From positions 1 through 40,457 of the forward strand of contig JAAYUQ010000014.1 in NCBI GenBank assembly GCA_012517575.1: a stretch of DNA of 40,457 bases, written 5' to 3'. Source of the DNA: Bacteroidales bacterium. Lineage in GTDB: Bacteria > Bacteroidota > Bacteroidia > Bacteroidales > Paludibacteraceae. The position numbers were made by a program, and so were the translations under genes. Each line of letters opens with the position of its first letter. Within the stretch, counting starts at the first letter, position 1. Shown piece after piece: positions 23,049 through 32,483 of the stretch. The notes under the pieces were generated by a model. That model ran no database searches. It was not told where the DNA came from and saw nothing but the letters and a program-made list of their open reading frames with translations.

Positions 23049-25481
23049 ATGAAACATTCGTTTGAAGATTTTAATATTGAAGAATTAACGCAACCATCAG
23101 AGGCTTTTCCCATTATTTCCTTCGAAGAGGAAAAAAATGGAGATATTTCTCTTGACTCGGGCGATATATTACCAATACTTCCTTTAAGAAACATGGTTTT
23201 ATATCCCGGTGTATTATTGCCGGTATCGGTAGCACGACCAAAGTCTTTGAAACTTGTACACGAAGCAAAAGATGGGAATCATTATATTGGTGTTTGTACG
23301 CAAAAAGATAAAAATATTGATGATCCGGGACCTGATCAGTTGTATTCTATGGGAACTGTTGCCAAAGTAGTTCGGATACTGGAAATGAACGATAATTCTA
23401 CTACCGTTATTTTGGAAGGAAAATCACGTTTTTATCTGGGAGAGTTTCATACGTTGAAGCCCTATATGAAAGCCAGAATCAACCTGGCTCCCGAAAAAAT
23501 TCCGAATGCAGAAGATGGCGTTTTTCCCGCATTGGTTTCTACCATTAAGGATATGGCTGCTAAAATTATTGCAAATGCTGGGATGATGCCTCCCGAAGCA
23601 GTTTTTGCCATACGTAATATTGATAATCCTGTTTTTCTTATTAATTATGTATGTGTGAATTTTGGGCTGAACGTGCAGGAAAAACAAAGGTTGCTCGAAA
23701 TTGACGATATTTTGGATCGTGGATATCAGTTGCTCGATTTGTTAAATAAAGAATGGCAACTGCTGGAAATAAAAATTTCGATTGAAAATAAAGCCAAAGA
23801 AGGTATTGACCTGCAACAGAAACAGTATTTTCTGCAACAGCAAATGAAAACCATTCAGGAGGAATTGGGCGGAGCTTCACCGGAGCAGGACATTATAGAT
23901 TTCAGAGAAAGAGCAAAGAAAAAAAAATGGAATGAAAATGTGGCTGCGTTGTTTGAGAAAGAATTGAAAAAGCTGGAACGTATGACGCCTCATTCTCCGG
24001 ATTATACAACGCAACTGAATTATGTTGAAACTCTACTGGAGTTGCCGTGGAATGAGCTTACAAAAGATAATTTTAATCTGAAAAACGCACAAAGGGTTCT
24101 CGATCACGATCATTTCGGCATGGAAACCGTTAAAGAACGTATTCTGGAACATTTGGCCGTGCTGAAATTGAAGGGAGATATGAAATCACCCATTATTTGT
24201 CTTTATGGCCCACCGGGAACGGGAAAAACTTCGTTGGGAAAATCCATTGCCAAAGCGCTGAACAGAAAATATGTAAGAATTTCGCTTGGTGGTTTGCATG
24301 ATGAAGCTGAAATTCGTGGTCATCGAAGAACCTATATTGGAGCGTTACCGGGAAGAATTATGCAGAATATTCAAAAAGCTCAATCTGCCAATCCGGTTTT
24401 TGTGCTGGATGAAATTGACAAGGTAGCAGCCGATTACAAAGGGGATCCATCCTCTGCATTGCTCGAAGTACTCGATCCCGAACAGAATACCAGTTTTCAC
24501 GATAATTACCTCGATGTCGATTTCGATTTGTCGAAAGTGATGTTTATTGCTACTGCTAACAATCTGAATACCATTCCCCGTCCGTTGCTTGACAGAATGG
24601 AATTAATTGAAGTAAGTGGATACACACAGGAAGAAAAAGTTGAAATTGCCCGACGCCATCTTATTCCTAAAGAACTCGAAAATCATGGTTTGAAAAAAGA
24701 ACAGCTGTTGTTGATAAAACCGGTTATCGAACATTTGATAGAAAATTATACACGAGAATCAGGCGTTCGTGAGCTGGACAGACAAATTGCTTCACTGATG
24801 CGGAAGGTTGCAAAAAAAGTGGCTTCCAATGAACCTTATAATGTACAACTTTCTGCTGACGATTTAAGAGCTTTTCTGGGTGTTCCGCGCTATACAAAAG
24901 AAAAATATCAGGGTAACGACTATGCCGGTGTAGTAACCGGTTTAGCATGGACGCAAGTGGGGGGCGAAATTCTCTACATCGAATCGAGTCTCAGCAAAAG
25001 TAAATCGCCTCAGCTCACCTTGACTGGAAATTTGGGTGATGTAATGAAGGAGTCAGCTGTTATAGCATTGGAATACATAAAAGCACACGCCGAACAATTA
25101 GGAATAGACAGCGAAATGTTCGAAAAATGGAATGTTCATATTCATGTTCCCGAAGGTGCAATTCCAAAAGATGGACCATCGGCGGGAATAACTATGCTCA
25201 CAGCGCTGGTTTCGGCTTTTACAAAAAGAAAAGTTCGGAAAAACCTGGCTATGACCGGCGAAATCACCTTACGCGGAAAAGTTCTGCCGGTTGGAGGAAT
25301 TAAAGAAAAAATTCTTGCAGCCAAAAGAGCGGGAATAACTGAATTGGTTCTTTGTGAAGAGAATAGGAAAGATGTGGAAGAAATCAATGCCTCATATTTG
25401 AAAGGTCTTCATTTTCATTACGTGAACGATATAATGGAAGTAATTAATTTTGCGCTGTTGGATGAAAAGGTAAATTCTTGA
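23049..25481 (+). CDS. lon: ATP-dependent protease Lon (LonA)
   Basis: This 810-residue cytoplasmic protease degrades misfolded and selected regulatory proteins. The N-terminal Lon substrate-recognition domain begins near residue 38 ([19 protein letters not shown]). It is followed by a coiled-coil segment ([18 protein letters not shown]). The AAA+ module has Walker [10 protein letters not shown], the FVLDEIDK Walker B region, and [10 protein letters not shown]. The C-terminal protease domain has catalytic Ser711 in KDGPSAG and Lys754 in GGIKEK, 43 residues apart as in other LonA enzymes. An acidic N-terminal extension of about 35 residues is present. It is a single gene; a perfect inverted repeat upstream may control it. 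It shares a terminator with the convergent TPR gene. Confidence 0.97.
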   Translation: MKHSFEDFNIEELTQPSEAFPIISFEEEKNGDISLDSGDILPILPLRNMVLYPGVLLPVSVARPKSLKLVHEAKDGNHYIGVCTQKDKNIDDPGPDQLYSMGTVAKVVRILEMNDNSTTVILEGKSRFYLGEFHTLKPYMKARINLAPEKIPNAEDGVFPALVSTIKDMAAKIIANAGMMPPEAVFAIRNIDNPVFLINYVCVNFGLNVQEKQRLLEIDDILDRGYQLLDLLNKEWQLLEIKISIENKAKEGIDLQQKQYFLQQQMKTIQEELGGASPEQDIIDFRERAKKKKWNENVAALFEKELKKLERMTPHSPDYTTQLNYVETLLELPWNELTKDNFNLKNAQRVLDHDHFGMETVKERILEHLAVLKLKGDMKSPIICLYGPPGTGKTSLGKSIAKALNRKYVRISLGGLHDEAEIRGHRRTYIGALPGRIMQNIQKAQSANPVFVLDEIDKVAADYKGDPSSALLEVLDPEQNTSFHDNYLDVDFDLSKVMFIATANNLNTIPRPLLDRMELIEVSGYTQEEKVEIARRHLIPKELENHGLKKEQLLLIKPVIEHLIENYTRESGVRELDRQIASLMRKVAKKVASNEPYNVQLSADDLRAFLGVPRYTKEKYQGNDYAGVVTGLAWTQVGGEILYIESSLSKSKSPQLTLTGNLGDVMKESAVIALEYIKAHAEQLGIDSEMFEKWNVHIHVPEGAIPKDGPSAGITMLTALVSAFTKRKVRKNLAMTGEITLRGKVLPVGGIKEKILAAKRAGITELVLCEENRKDVEEINASYLKGLHFHYVNDIMEVINFALLDEKVNS

Positions 25482-25629
25482 ATAATTTTTTGAAAAAAGT
25501 AACTCACAAAAAATTAATTTCTGACATTTGGGTGGATGGATAGTGAAAAGATCTTTTCCTTTTTTCGTCTTTATGTTTTTTAAGCAGAATGTTTTTTACG
25601 ATAAGTCTTTGTATACATGATAAAACAAA

Positions 25630-25659
25630 AAAAGAGTGCCTTTTTTGGGGCACTCTTTT
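25630..25659. terminator. Bidirectional terminator between lon and the TPR gene
   Basis: An 11-bp stem (25630-25640 with 25649-25659, core GAGTGCC/GGCACTC) has A and T runs at its ends. It lies between two convergent genes and can end both transcripts. Confidence 0.85.
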
Positions 25660-25680
25660 AAAATCTTTATCAGAAAGAAT

Positions 25681-26910
25681 TTACTTGTTTTCCATTGCTT
25701 TAATTTCTGCATCGATAGCTTCAAATTCCTTATCCATTTTCAAACGATAGTACAGCGTACGCAGGGTACGTTTATATTCTATTTCGTTGGGATTCAATTC
25801 CGTTGCTTTCTGGAAATAGGGTAATGATTCTTTAAAGACTTTGTCGGCCTTCTCTTTTTCCTGGTTAAATAATTTTACATCTTTTATATCGTTGGCAACT
25901 TCCAGCATTTTTATGGCTTTGTTGTAGTACAATCGTCCTATACCGGCATAAGCTTCTGCCAACTTTGGATCCAGTTCAATCGCTTTGTCGAATGCTGCAC
26001 GAGCTTCATCATAATTACCTAAATTCTCTTCCAGATTGCCTTTCACAAAATAATATTGAGCGATGTTTGGATCGCGTTTGATGGCGTCATTAAGATAAGA
26101 AAGAGCTTCCTGAATTTTACCGCTATAGATGTAATGGTTGATTAAATTTTGTAAAAACCAAGCTTCACTGGGAAATTTCTCCAAACCTTCTTTCAGTGTA
26201 GCTACATAATTAATTGTATCGTTGGTATTTCTGTATTCTTCTGCCAAAAGTTCATAAACGTTTAAAGTCTCATAATTTTCATCTTTCAAATCGTTATATA
26301 AATTTATGGCTTTATCGTGCAATCCTGCGTTGGAAGCCGAAAGAGCTGCAAAATATTTAATCATGTGATAGGTAGAATCTAGCACAATTTCATTTTGCAT
26401 ATAAGGTAAGGTCGGAATTTCAAGATATGCTTCAAATGCTTTCAAAGCTCCTTCGTAGTTTTTCTTTTCGTAGAGGTAAGCGCCATAGCCTATTAAATTA
26501 GGTTGAAGGGTGTAATATTCCTTAATTTTTGTTTTGATATCTTTCAAAAATTTCGGTTTAACTTTACCTTTTGCATCAGGACGTTGATCCAATTCAGCTG
26601 CTTTTTTAAAAAAATTATATGATTCCAAAATTGCTTGTCCCTTGGCATCGGCATCATATTGCTGATTTAGAATTAATTTCTGATACCAGTAATCGTTTTC
26701 TTTATATCCTATTAATCCGGCAACGTACCATGTGTTGGGATCATTTTTTGTTGTGGAATCGTTTAAAGCTGCTTTAATTGCTTCTCGAGCTCCTGCAAAG
26801 TCAGGATTTTCCATCAATGCTTTGTTTTTCGCTTTTGTAACATTACTTTTTTGAGCATAAGTAAGGGTGAAACTTAGCACCAAAAAGAGGGATAAAATGA
26901 TTTTTTTCAT
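25681..26910 (-). CDS. Periplasmic tetratricopeptide-repeat protein
   Basis: This 409-residue protein has a signal peptide (MKKIILSLFLVLSFTLTYAQ, cleavage after about residue 19-20) with no lipobox. The remainder is helical and contains several TPR units. The clearest are around residues 205-300 (AWFLQNLINHYIYSGKIQEALSYL region, then AQYYFVKGNLEENLGNYDEARAAFDKAIELDP, and LAEAYAGIGRLYYNKA). TPRs bind partner proteins, so it may be a scaffold in the periplasm or at the outer membrane. It is about 170 bp downstream of gyrA on the same strand, separated by a long inverted repeat. No specific function can be assigned. Confidence 0.75.
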   Translation of the reverse strand: MKKIILSLFLVLSFTLTYAQKSNVTKAKNKALMENPDFAGAREAIKAALNDSTTKNDPNTWYVAGLIGYKENDYWYQKLILNQQYDADAKGQAILESYNFFKKAAELDQRPDAKGKVKPKFLKDIKTKIKEYYTLQPNLIGYGAYLYEKKNYEGALKAFEAYLEIPTLPYMQNEIVLDSTYHMIKYFAALSASNAGLHDKAINLYNDLKDENYETLNVYELLAEEYRNTNDTINYVATLKEGLEKFPSEAWFLQNLINHYIYSGKIQEALSYLNDAIKRDPNIAQYYFVKGNLEENLGNYDEARAAFDKAIELDPKLAEAYAGIGRLYYNKAIKMLEVANDIKDVKLFNQEKEKADKVFKESLPYFQKATELNPNEIEYKRTLRTLYYRLKMDKEFEAIDAEIKAMENK

Positions 26911-26961
26911 ACTTTTTTTGTTAAAATTTTCACAATTAGATGATTATTTTTCTATTGATTC

Positions 26962-26998
26962 CCATCAAGTTAACTTATTAATAAGGTTAACTTGATGG
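26962..26998. repeat. Long perfect inverted repeat downstream of gyrA
   Basis: CCATCAAGTTAAC (26962-26974) and its exact reverse complement (26986-26998) surround an 11-nt, AT-rich, nearly self-complementary loop. The 13-bp arms could form a stable hairpin in the gyrA 3' region. No T run follows on the minus strand, so it is not a standard terminator for gyrA; on the plus strand a T-rich stretch follows. Confidence 0.6.
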
Positions 26999-27079
26999 TT
27001 TGTTTTACTTTTAAAAGAAATAATTTATTTCAGGGCATAAAATTACTATGCAAATTATTGTTTTCCAAATCTTTTTTAA

Positions 27080-29626
27080 TTAATTTTCATTGGATTCATT
27101 ATTTTCCGTTAATTCAGTTTCAACAATTTCTGCAGTTTCTTCGTCAAGCATTTCTTCTACCGGTTCGGAGTCTACTTTGCAAACGGAAGCAATTTCATCG
27201 TTGCGTTTTTCCAGATTAATAAGTCGTACGCCCTGAGTGGCCCGCCCAATAACTGGAATATCGGCAACTTTCAGTCGAATGGCAATTCCCGATTTGTTGA
27301 TAATCATTAAATCATTTTCATCTGTAACATTCTTAATGGAAACCAGTTTTCCTGTTTTTTCGGTAACATTCATGGTTTTCACACCTTTCCCACCTCTATT
27401 GGTAATGCGGTAAATCGGTTCTCCATTTTCATCGTCCAGTAAGGTACGTTTTCCGTAACCTTGTTCCGATACCACCAAAATGTTGGTGTTGTCATCTTTA
27501 TTTACACAAATCATGCCAATAACTTCGTCTTTTTCATCGTCGAGTTTCATTCCGCGAACGCCGGTAGAAACACGTCCCATTGCAGGAACGGCTGATTCGT
27601 GAAAACGAATGGCACGTCCGTTGCGGTTGGCCATTAAAATTTCCGAATTTCCATCTGTCAGTCTTACCTGAATTACTTCATCATCTTCGCGAATATTAAT
27701 GGCTGTTACTCCATTTTGACGGGGATGTGAGTAGGCCTCCAGCGACGTTTTCTTAATTGTTCCCTTTTTGGTGCAGAAAACCAAATAATGTGAACTGTTG
27801 TAATCGGGATCCGTTAAGCCGACAACTCGGATAAATGCTGTAACTTTATCATCACCGTCGATATTCAGAAGATTTTGAATGGCTCTTCCTTTTGAGTTTT
27901 TACTGCCTTCCGGAATTTCATAAACTTTCAGCCAATAGCATTTGCCCTTTTGGGTGAAAAACAACATGGTGTTGTGCATCGAAGCAGGATAAATATGCTC
28001 GATAAAATCTTCGTCTCTCGAATCGCTGCCTTTCGAACCGATACCGCCGCGTCCCTGTGTCTTGAATTCGCTAAGAGGAGTTCTTTTGATGTATCCAAAA
28101 TGAGAAATGGTGATAATCATTTCATCATTCGAATAAAAGTCTTCAGGATTAAATTCTTCCGAAGAATAGACAATTTCGGTACGACGGTTGTCGCCATATT
28201 TTGCTTTGATTTCGAGTAGTTCATCCTTTATAATTTGCATTCGAAGTTCAATTTTATCGAGAATTTCCTTCAAATGAGCAATCAATGCAAGTATATCTTG
28301 ATATTCAGCACGAAGTTTTTCCTGTTCCATACCCGTAAGTTGACGCAGACGCATTTCAACAATGGCACGAGCCTGTACATCGGTGAGGTTGAAACGAGCC
28401 ATTAAATTGGAGCGGGCTTCATCAGGAGTTTTGGAATTACGAATGATTTGAATGGCTTCATCCAGATTATCGAGAATAATCATGAATCCTTCCAGCAAGT
28501 GAGCCCGTTTTTCGGCTTCGGCCAATTCAAATTTTGTACGGCGAATAACAACATTGTGTCTGTGTTCTACAAAATAGTGAATCAAATCTTTAATACTCAG
28601 CATGTGCGGTCTGCCATGAACCAAAGCAATGTTGTTGACGTTGAAAGTCGATTGTAAGGCTGTCAGTTTGTATAGTTTGTTAAGAACTACATTGGAATTG
28701 GCATCGCGTTTAACTTCGATGACAATGCGCATCCCTTCGCGATCGGATTCGTCGTTGATATGTGAAATTCCTTCAATCTTTTTTTCTTCTACCAGATTGG
28801 CAATGGCTTTTATCAATTCCACCTTGTTAACCTGATAGGGTATTTCTTTGACGACGATTTTTTCACGTCCCGAAGCTTCAGTTTCTATTTCGACTTTGGA
28901 TCGGATTACAATGCGTCCACGTCCGGTTTCAAAAGCTTCTTTCACACCGGCGTAACCATAAATAATTCCGCCTGTGGGGAAATCGGGAGCTTTTATATAT
29001 TTTGTCAATTCCTGAATGGTGATTTCATTGTTGTCTATGTAGGCAACGATGGCATCTACAGTTTCCGATAAATTGTGCGGAGCCATATTGGTAGCCATAC
29101 CCACCGCAATGCCCGAAGAACCGTTGACAATTAAGTTAGGCAAACGTGAGGGAAGAACCACCGGCTCTTTTAAAGTTTCGTCAAAGTTTGGCTGAAAGTC
29201 AACCGTATCTTTATCAATATCGGCCAGCATTTCTTCGGCAATTTTTTGCAGTCGAGCTTCGGTGTAACGCATGGCAGCAGGGCTATCGCCATCAACTGAG
29301 CCAAAATTTCCCTGACCATCTACCAGCGGATAACGCATCGACCAAGGTTGAGCCAATCGAACCAGCGTTCCATAAATTGAAGAATCGCCGTGTGGATGGT
29401 ATTTTCCCATGACCTCACCCACAATTCTTGCACATTTTTTATAGGGTTTGTCGGAAGTGTTGCCTAATTCGTTCATTCCAAAAAGTACTCGCCGATGTAC
29501 GGGTTTAAAACCATCGCGAACATCGGGTAAAGCTCTGGAAACAATTACCGACATAGAATAATCAATGTACGAAGATTTCATTTCTTCGTCAATGTTCACT
29601 TTAATAATTCTTTCTTGTTCAATCAT
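27080..29626 (-). CDS. gyrA: DNA gyrase subunit A
   Basis: This 848-residue protein forms GyrA2GyrB2 and introduces negative supercoils. The N-terminal domain has the DNA-cleaving Tyr121 in AMRYTEARL and the quinolone-determining segment HPHGDSSIYGT (78-88, with Asp81, Ser82, Gly86). The C-terminal domain has the pinwheel blades (RGMKLDDEKDEVIGM, RITNRGGKGVKTMNV). The GyrA-box region reads QGRGGIGSKG rather than the E. coli QRRGGKG, but is otherwise recognisable. An acidic tail rich in Glu follows. It lies alone, with a TPR gene downstream on the same strand. ParC would be the alternative, but the RGG-containing GyrA box and the pinwheel length favour GyrA. Confidence 0.96.
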   Translation of the reverse strand: MIEQERIIKVNIDEEMKSSYIDYSMSVIVSRALPDVRDGFKPVHRRVLFGMNELGNTSDKPYKKCARIVGEVMGKYHPHGDSSIYGTLVRLAQPWSMRYPLVDGQGNFGSVDGDSPAAMRYTEARLQKIAEEMLADIDKDTVDFQPNFDETLKEPVVLPSRLPNLIVNGSSGIAVGMATNMAPHNLSETVDAIVAYIDNNEITIQELTKYIKAPDFPTGGIIYGYAGVKEAFETGRGRIVIRSKVEIETEASGREKIVVKEIPYQVNKVELIKAIANLVEEKKIEGISHINDESDREGMRIVIEVKRDANSNVVLNKLYKLTALQSTFNVNNIALVHGRPHMLSIKDLIHYFVEHRHNVVIRRTKFELAEAEKRAHLLEGFMIILDNLDEAIQIIRNSKTPDEARSNLMARFNLTDVQARAIVEMRLRQLTGMEQEKLRAEYQDILALIAHLKEILDKIELRMQIIKDELLEIKAKYGDNRRTEIVYSSEEFNPEDFYSNDEMIITISHFGYIKRTPLSEFKTQGRGGIGSKGSDSRDEDFIEHIYPASMHNTMLFFTQKGKCYWLKVYEIPEGSKNSKGRAIQNLLNIDGDDKVTAFIRVVGLTDPDYNSSHYLVFCTKKGTIKKTSLEAYSHPRQNGVTAINIREDDEVIQVRLTDGNSEILMANRNGRAIRFHESAVPAMGRVSTGVRGMKLDDEKDEVIGMICVNKDDNTNILVVSEQGYGKRTLLDDENGEPIYRITNRGGKGVKTMNVTEKTGKLVSIKNVTDENDLMIINKSGIAIRLKVADIPVIGRATQGVRLINLEKRNDEIASVCKVDSEPVEEMLDEETAEIVETELTENNESNEN

Positions 29627-29839
29627 CTATACAAATTTTTATTTTTATCGAAAAATTGCTCTAAATTACTACTTTTTACTCAATTGAACAAGATTTTGCG
29701 TGATTATTTTTTTATCATGTTTACAGATATTTGGTTGAAAATGAGGAATAAATTTCGTTTTTGGCAGGCTTTGAAAATCTTTAACAAATAGTTGCTAATC
29801 AGTTAACTATCAGAGAAGTTAAAGAGCAAGTTGAAGATT

Positions 29840-29876
29840 AAAAAAACGAGAAACACTTTTATGAATATGTTTCCCG
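29840..29876 (-). terminator. Terminator of the DoxX-family gene
   Basis: On the minus strand a 9-bp stem (29868-29876 with 29847-29855, one G-U pair) is followed by a run of seven T residues. It starts 34 bp after the DoxX-family stop. Confidence 0.75.
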
Positions 29877-29910
29877 ATTTTAATATGATTGAAAAGGAAG
29901 TGAATTGGAT

Positions 29911-30348
29911 TTATTTTTTTTTCGTCCAATGTTTTGCTAAAAGATAATCTACCGAAAATTTACCTGCACCGAGAAAAAACAGAGCCACATAAAGAAAAAG
30001 ATAAAGAAAAGCAATTTCTTTGACTGTAAACGGATCATTGGCGTGAACCATAAATGCAGCTACGGCCATGCCAAACATGGGCGGGATGGCTGCCAGTCGG
30101 GTAAAAATTCCAAAAATAATGAGCAATGAGCAACCAACTTCTGCTAAAATGATCAGCACGAGCGAAGCCGAAGCTCCAATTCCCAAAGGATCGGGAAATA
30201 CAGTACTGAGCATTTCAAAATTGGTGATTTTTTGCCATCCATGCAAAAACATGAATATTCCGATAATTAGTCTGAAAATCAATAAGCCGATGTTGGTAAA
30301 AGTTCCCTGATATTCAACATATTTTTGTGTTTTGTTAGTAGTTTCCAT
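29911..30348 (-). CDS. DoxX-family membrane protein
   Basis: This 145-residue protein has four predicted hydrophobic helices. The first is LLIFRLIIGIFMFLHGWQKI (about 22-41), then ASLVLIILAEVGCSLLIIFG, then LAAIPPMFGMAVAAFMVH and AFLYLFLYVALFFLGAG. It ends with FSVDYLLAKH. The HGWQK, AEVG and GKFSVDYLL elements are characteristic of DoxX/YphA-like inner-membrane proteins. Their biochemical role is poorly defined; related proteins take part in thiosulfate oxidation or redox stress responses in other bacteria. It follows ispE by 62 bp on the same strand and has its own terminator downstream. Confidence 0.85.
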   Translation of the reverse strand: METTNKTQKYVEYQGTFTNIGLLIFRLIIGIFMFLHGWQKITNFEMLSTVFPDPLGIGASASLVLIILAEVGCSLLIIFGIFTRLAAIPPMFGMAVAAFMVHANDPFTVKEIAFLYLFLYVALFFLGAGKFSVDYLLAKHWTKKK

Positions 30349-30410
30349 ATTTTTAATTGATTTAATTGTTTTTTATTGGAAACAACAAATTACATTAAAA
30401 AATGTTTTCT

Positions 30411-31229
30411 TTAACTCAATGGAACAATCGAAAAGAAAAATTTGTCGAAATAGCTATTATGGACTGGTAGATTGTAAAAAATTCCATAAACAGCCGAACC
30501 CGAACCCGACATGGAAGCATAAACTGCACCGTTATCGTAAAGTTTTTGTTTTATCTCGGCTATCAGTGGAAAGCGTTTAAAAACTGAATCTTCAAAATCA
30601 TTTTTGATAAAATATTTCCACTCTTCAATGGGTTTTTTAATCAATTCTTTCAAGGAAACTTCAGATTTTTTGGGTACAGTCTCGGCATAAGCTTCGGCAG
30701 TAGAAATGTGAATATCGGGCTTTACTACCAACAGGTAAAAGTTTTTCAATGAAAGCGCAACCGGTTGAAATTCGTCTCCTTTTCCCTGCGCAAATACAGG
30801 CTGGTTGTCGATAAAAAAAGCACAATCGGCGCCAAGCTTTGCAGCCAAATGTTTTAATTTTTTTCTGTCGATATGGAGTTGAAAAAGTTCATTGAGTGAT
30901 TTCAGCATAAATGCGGCATCGGAAGAACCACCCCCCAAACCGGCACCCATTGGAATATTTTTATTGAGTGTAATTTTTACCGGCGCTATGTTATACTCAT
31001 TTCTTAATAATTGCCATGCTTTTATGACCAGATTGTTTTCTGGTTTTCCTTCGATAGGTAATCCTTTGACAAAAAACTGATTTTCAGTAGCATCCGGCAA
31101 GAACTCCACTTCCAGATGGTCAAAAATATCGACAGGATAATAAACCGTTTCAATCGAGTGATAACCATTTGGCAGCAGGCCTGTTATATTTAGACCTATA
31201 TTGATTTTGGCATTGGGATGGACATTCAT
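30411..31229 (-). CDS. ispE: 4-diphosphocytidyl-2-C-methyl-D-erythritol kinase
   Basis: This 272-residue GHMP kinase phosphorylates CDP-methylerythritol in the MEP isoprenoid pathway. Motif 1 is NAKINIGLNITGLLPNGYH (residues 6-24). The ATP-binding motif 2 is PMGAGLGGGSSDAAF (about 93-107). The C-terminal motif 3 is SMSGSGSAVYGIF (near 244-256). Length and start agree with the family. The DoxX-family gene lies 62 bp downstream on the same strand, and the rightward nucleotidyltransferase diverges 339 bp upstream. No exact TAnnTTTG was found on the minus strand before it. Confidence 0.96.
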   Translation of the reverse strand: MNVHPNAKINIGLNITGLLPNGYHSIETVYYPVDIFDHLEVEFLPDATENQFFVKGLPIEGKPENNLVIKAWQLLRNEYNIAPVKITLNKNIPMGAGLGGGSSDAAFMLKSLNELFQLHIDRKKLKHLAAKLGADCAFFIDNQPVFAQGKGDEFQPVALSLKNFYLLVVKPDIHISTAEAYAETVPKKSEVSLKELIKKPIEEWKYFIKNDFEDSVFKRFPLIAEIKQKLYDNGAVYASMSGSGSAVYGIFYNLPVHNSYFDKFFFSIVPLS

Positions 31230-31568
31230 TTAAACTGGCTAAATTATGTTTTAAGCTTGTAAAAGTAGTAATTTTTTTGATTGAAATTTTTCTTTCAAAA
31301 AAGAAAATTTCTCCGTATACAATTTTATTATTTTTATGTTTTTGTTCTCAAGTTGTGAATAACTTATTGTTTAGACAATTATAAATTTTCCACTTATTGA
31401 AAGCAAGTTTGATAAAACCGTTTGCAGTTTTCTTAATTGAAACTATAATATTAAATTTGCATTTCCTAAAACTTTCGAAAAAACTCTTATTCTGAGATAT
31501 TATTTTCTTAAGTATTTTGATTTTCAACTAACTTTATAAAATCTTGAAATAATCAACTTAAAAAATAT
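31230..31568. other. 339-bp AT-rich divergent intergenic region
   Basis: The gap between ispE and the nucleotidyltransferase is rich in A/T tracts. A rightward -7 element is present at 31452-31459. No credible small gene or structured RNA was recognised. Confidence 0.5.
31452..31459 (+). promoter_or_regulatory. -7 element upstream of the nucleotidyltransferase-galE-manA run
   Basis: TAAATTTG matches TAnnTTTG. The nearest TTTG (31421-31424) is 27 bp away, longer than usual. The leader would be about 100 nt. Confidence 0.4.
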
Positions 31569-32474
31569 ATGAAACCAACTTTATTAATTTTAGCAGCCGG
31601 AATGGGTAGCCGTTACGGTGGATTGAAGCAATTGGACGGACTGGGCCCCAATGGAGAAACCATCATGGATTATTCCATTTATGATGCCATACAGGCAGGA
31701 TTTGGGAAAGTCGTTTTCGTGATTCGAAAAAGTTTTGAAAAAGAATTTAACGAATTAATTGTCAGTAAGTTCAAAAATTTAATTGATGTTGAACTGGTAT
31801 ATCAGGAACTCGACAAAGTTCCGGAAGGATGTACTTATTCTTCGGAACGTGAAAAACCGTGGGGGACAAATCATGCACTGCTGATGGCTAAAGAAGTGAT
31901 ACATGAGCCATTTGGCGTAATCAATGCTGATGATTTTTATGGACGGGAATCATATTTTATACTGGCTGATTTTTTGCGCAGTGTTGAAAACAAACAAAAC
32001 GAATATTGCATGATTGGATACCGTGTAGGTAATACGCTTTCAGAAAGCGGCCCTGTGAGCAGAGGAATATGCGTGGCTGATGAAAATAATTTTTTGAAGG
32101 ATGTGGTGGAAAGAACTCATATTGTGGAAAAGGGAGGAACAATAATTTATCTGGATGAAAACGGCAAGGAAGTAGCCATTCATCCCAACGTGCCGGTATC
32201 GATGAATATGTGGGGATTTACTCCTGATTATTTTGATTATTCATGGGAAGCTTTCAAGAAATTTTTAACCGAAAATGGACAAAATATTAAAGCAGAATTT
32301 TATATCCCGACTGTTGTCAATCAGTTGATACACGAAAATAAGGTTTCCTGCAAAATTTTGGATACGCCTTCCAAATGGTTTGGTGTAACTTATTCCAATG
32401 ACAGGCCGCAGACAGTTTTAAAAATCAATGAATTAATCCGCAAAGGAGTATATCCTGAAAAATTATTCAAATAA
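31569..32474 (+). CDS. Sugar-phosphate nucleotidyltransferase family protein
   Basis: This 301-residue protein starts with LLILAAGMGSRYGGLKQLDGLGP, the G-rich nucleotide-binding loop of NTP-transferases. ETIMDYSIYDAI and KVVFVIRKSFEKEF follow. INADDFYGRES supplies the metal-binding Asp pair, and NVPVSMNMWGFTPDYF is a later conserved block. Such enzymes form NDP-sugars from sugar 1-phosphates in the cytoplasm. The set is conserved in Bacteroidetes with an unassigned sugar, and it is not a standard RfbA, GalU or GlmU by length and motifs. It is 9 bp upstream of galE, so hexose-nucleotide metabolism is likely. Confidence 0.8.
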   Translation: MKPTLLILAAGMGSRYGGLKQLDGLGPNGETIMDYSIYDAIQAGFGKVVFVIRKSFEKEFNELIVSKFKNLIDVELVYQELDKVPEGCTYSSEREKPWGTNHALLMAKEVIHEPFGVINADDFYGRESYFILADFLRSVENKQNEYCMIGYRVGNTLSESGPVSRGICVADENNFLKDVVERTHIVEKGGTIIYLDENGKEVAIHPNVPVSMNMWGFTPDYFDYSWEAFKKFLTENGQNIKAEFYIPTVVNQLIHENKVSCKILDTPSKWFGVTYSNDRPQTVLKINELIRKGVYPEKLFK

Positions 32475-32483
32475 TTATACATT

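Noticed and set aside
31338-31364. Tiny ATG frame (MFLFSSCE) in the ispE/nucleotidyltransferase gap resembling a lipobox
   Set aside because: Stops after eight codons and has no continuation in any frame; coincidental.
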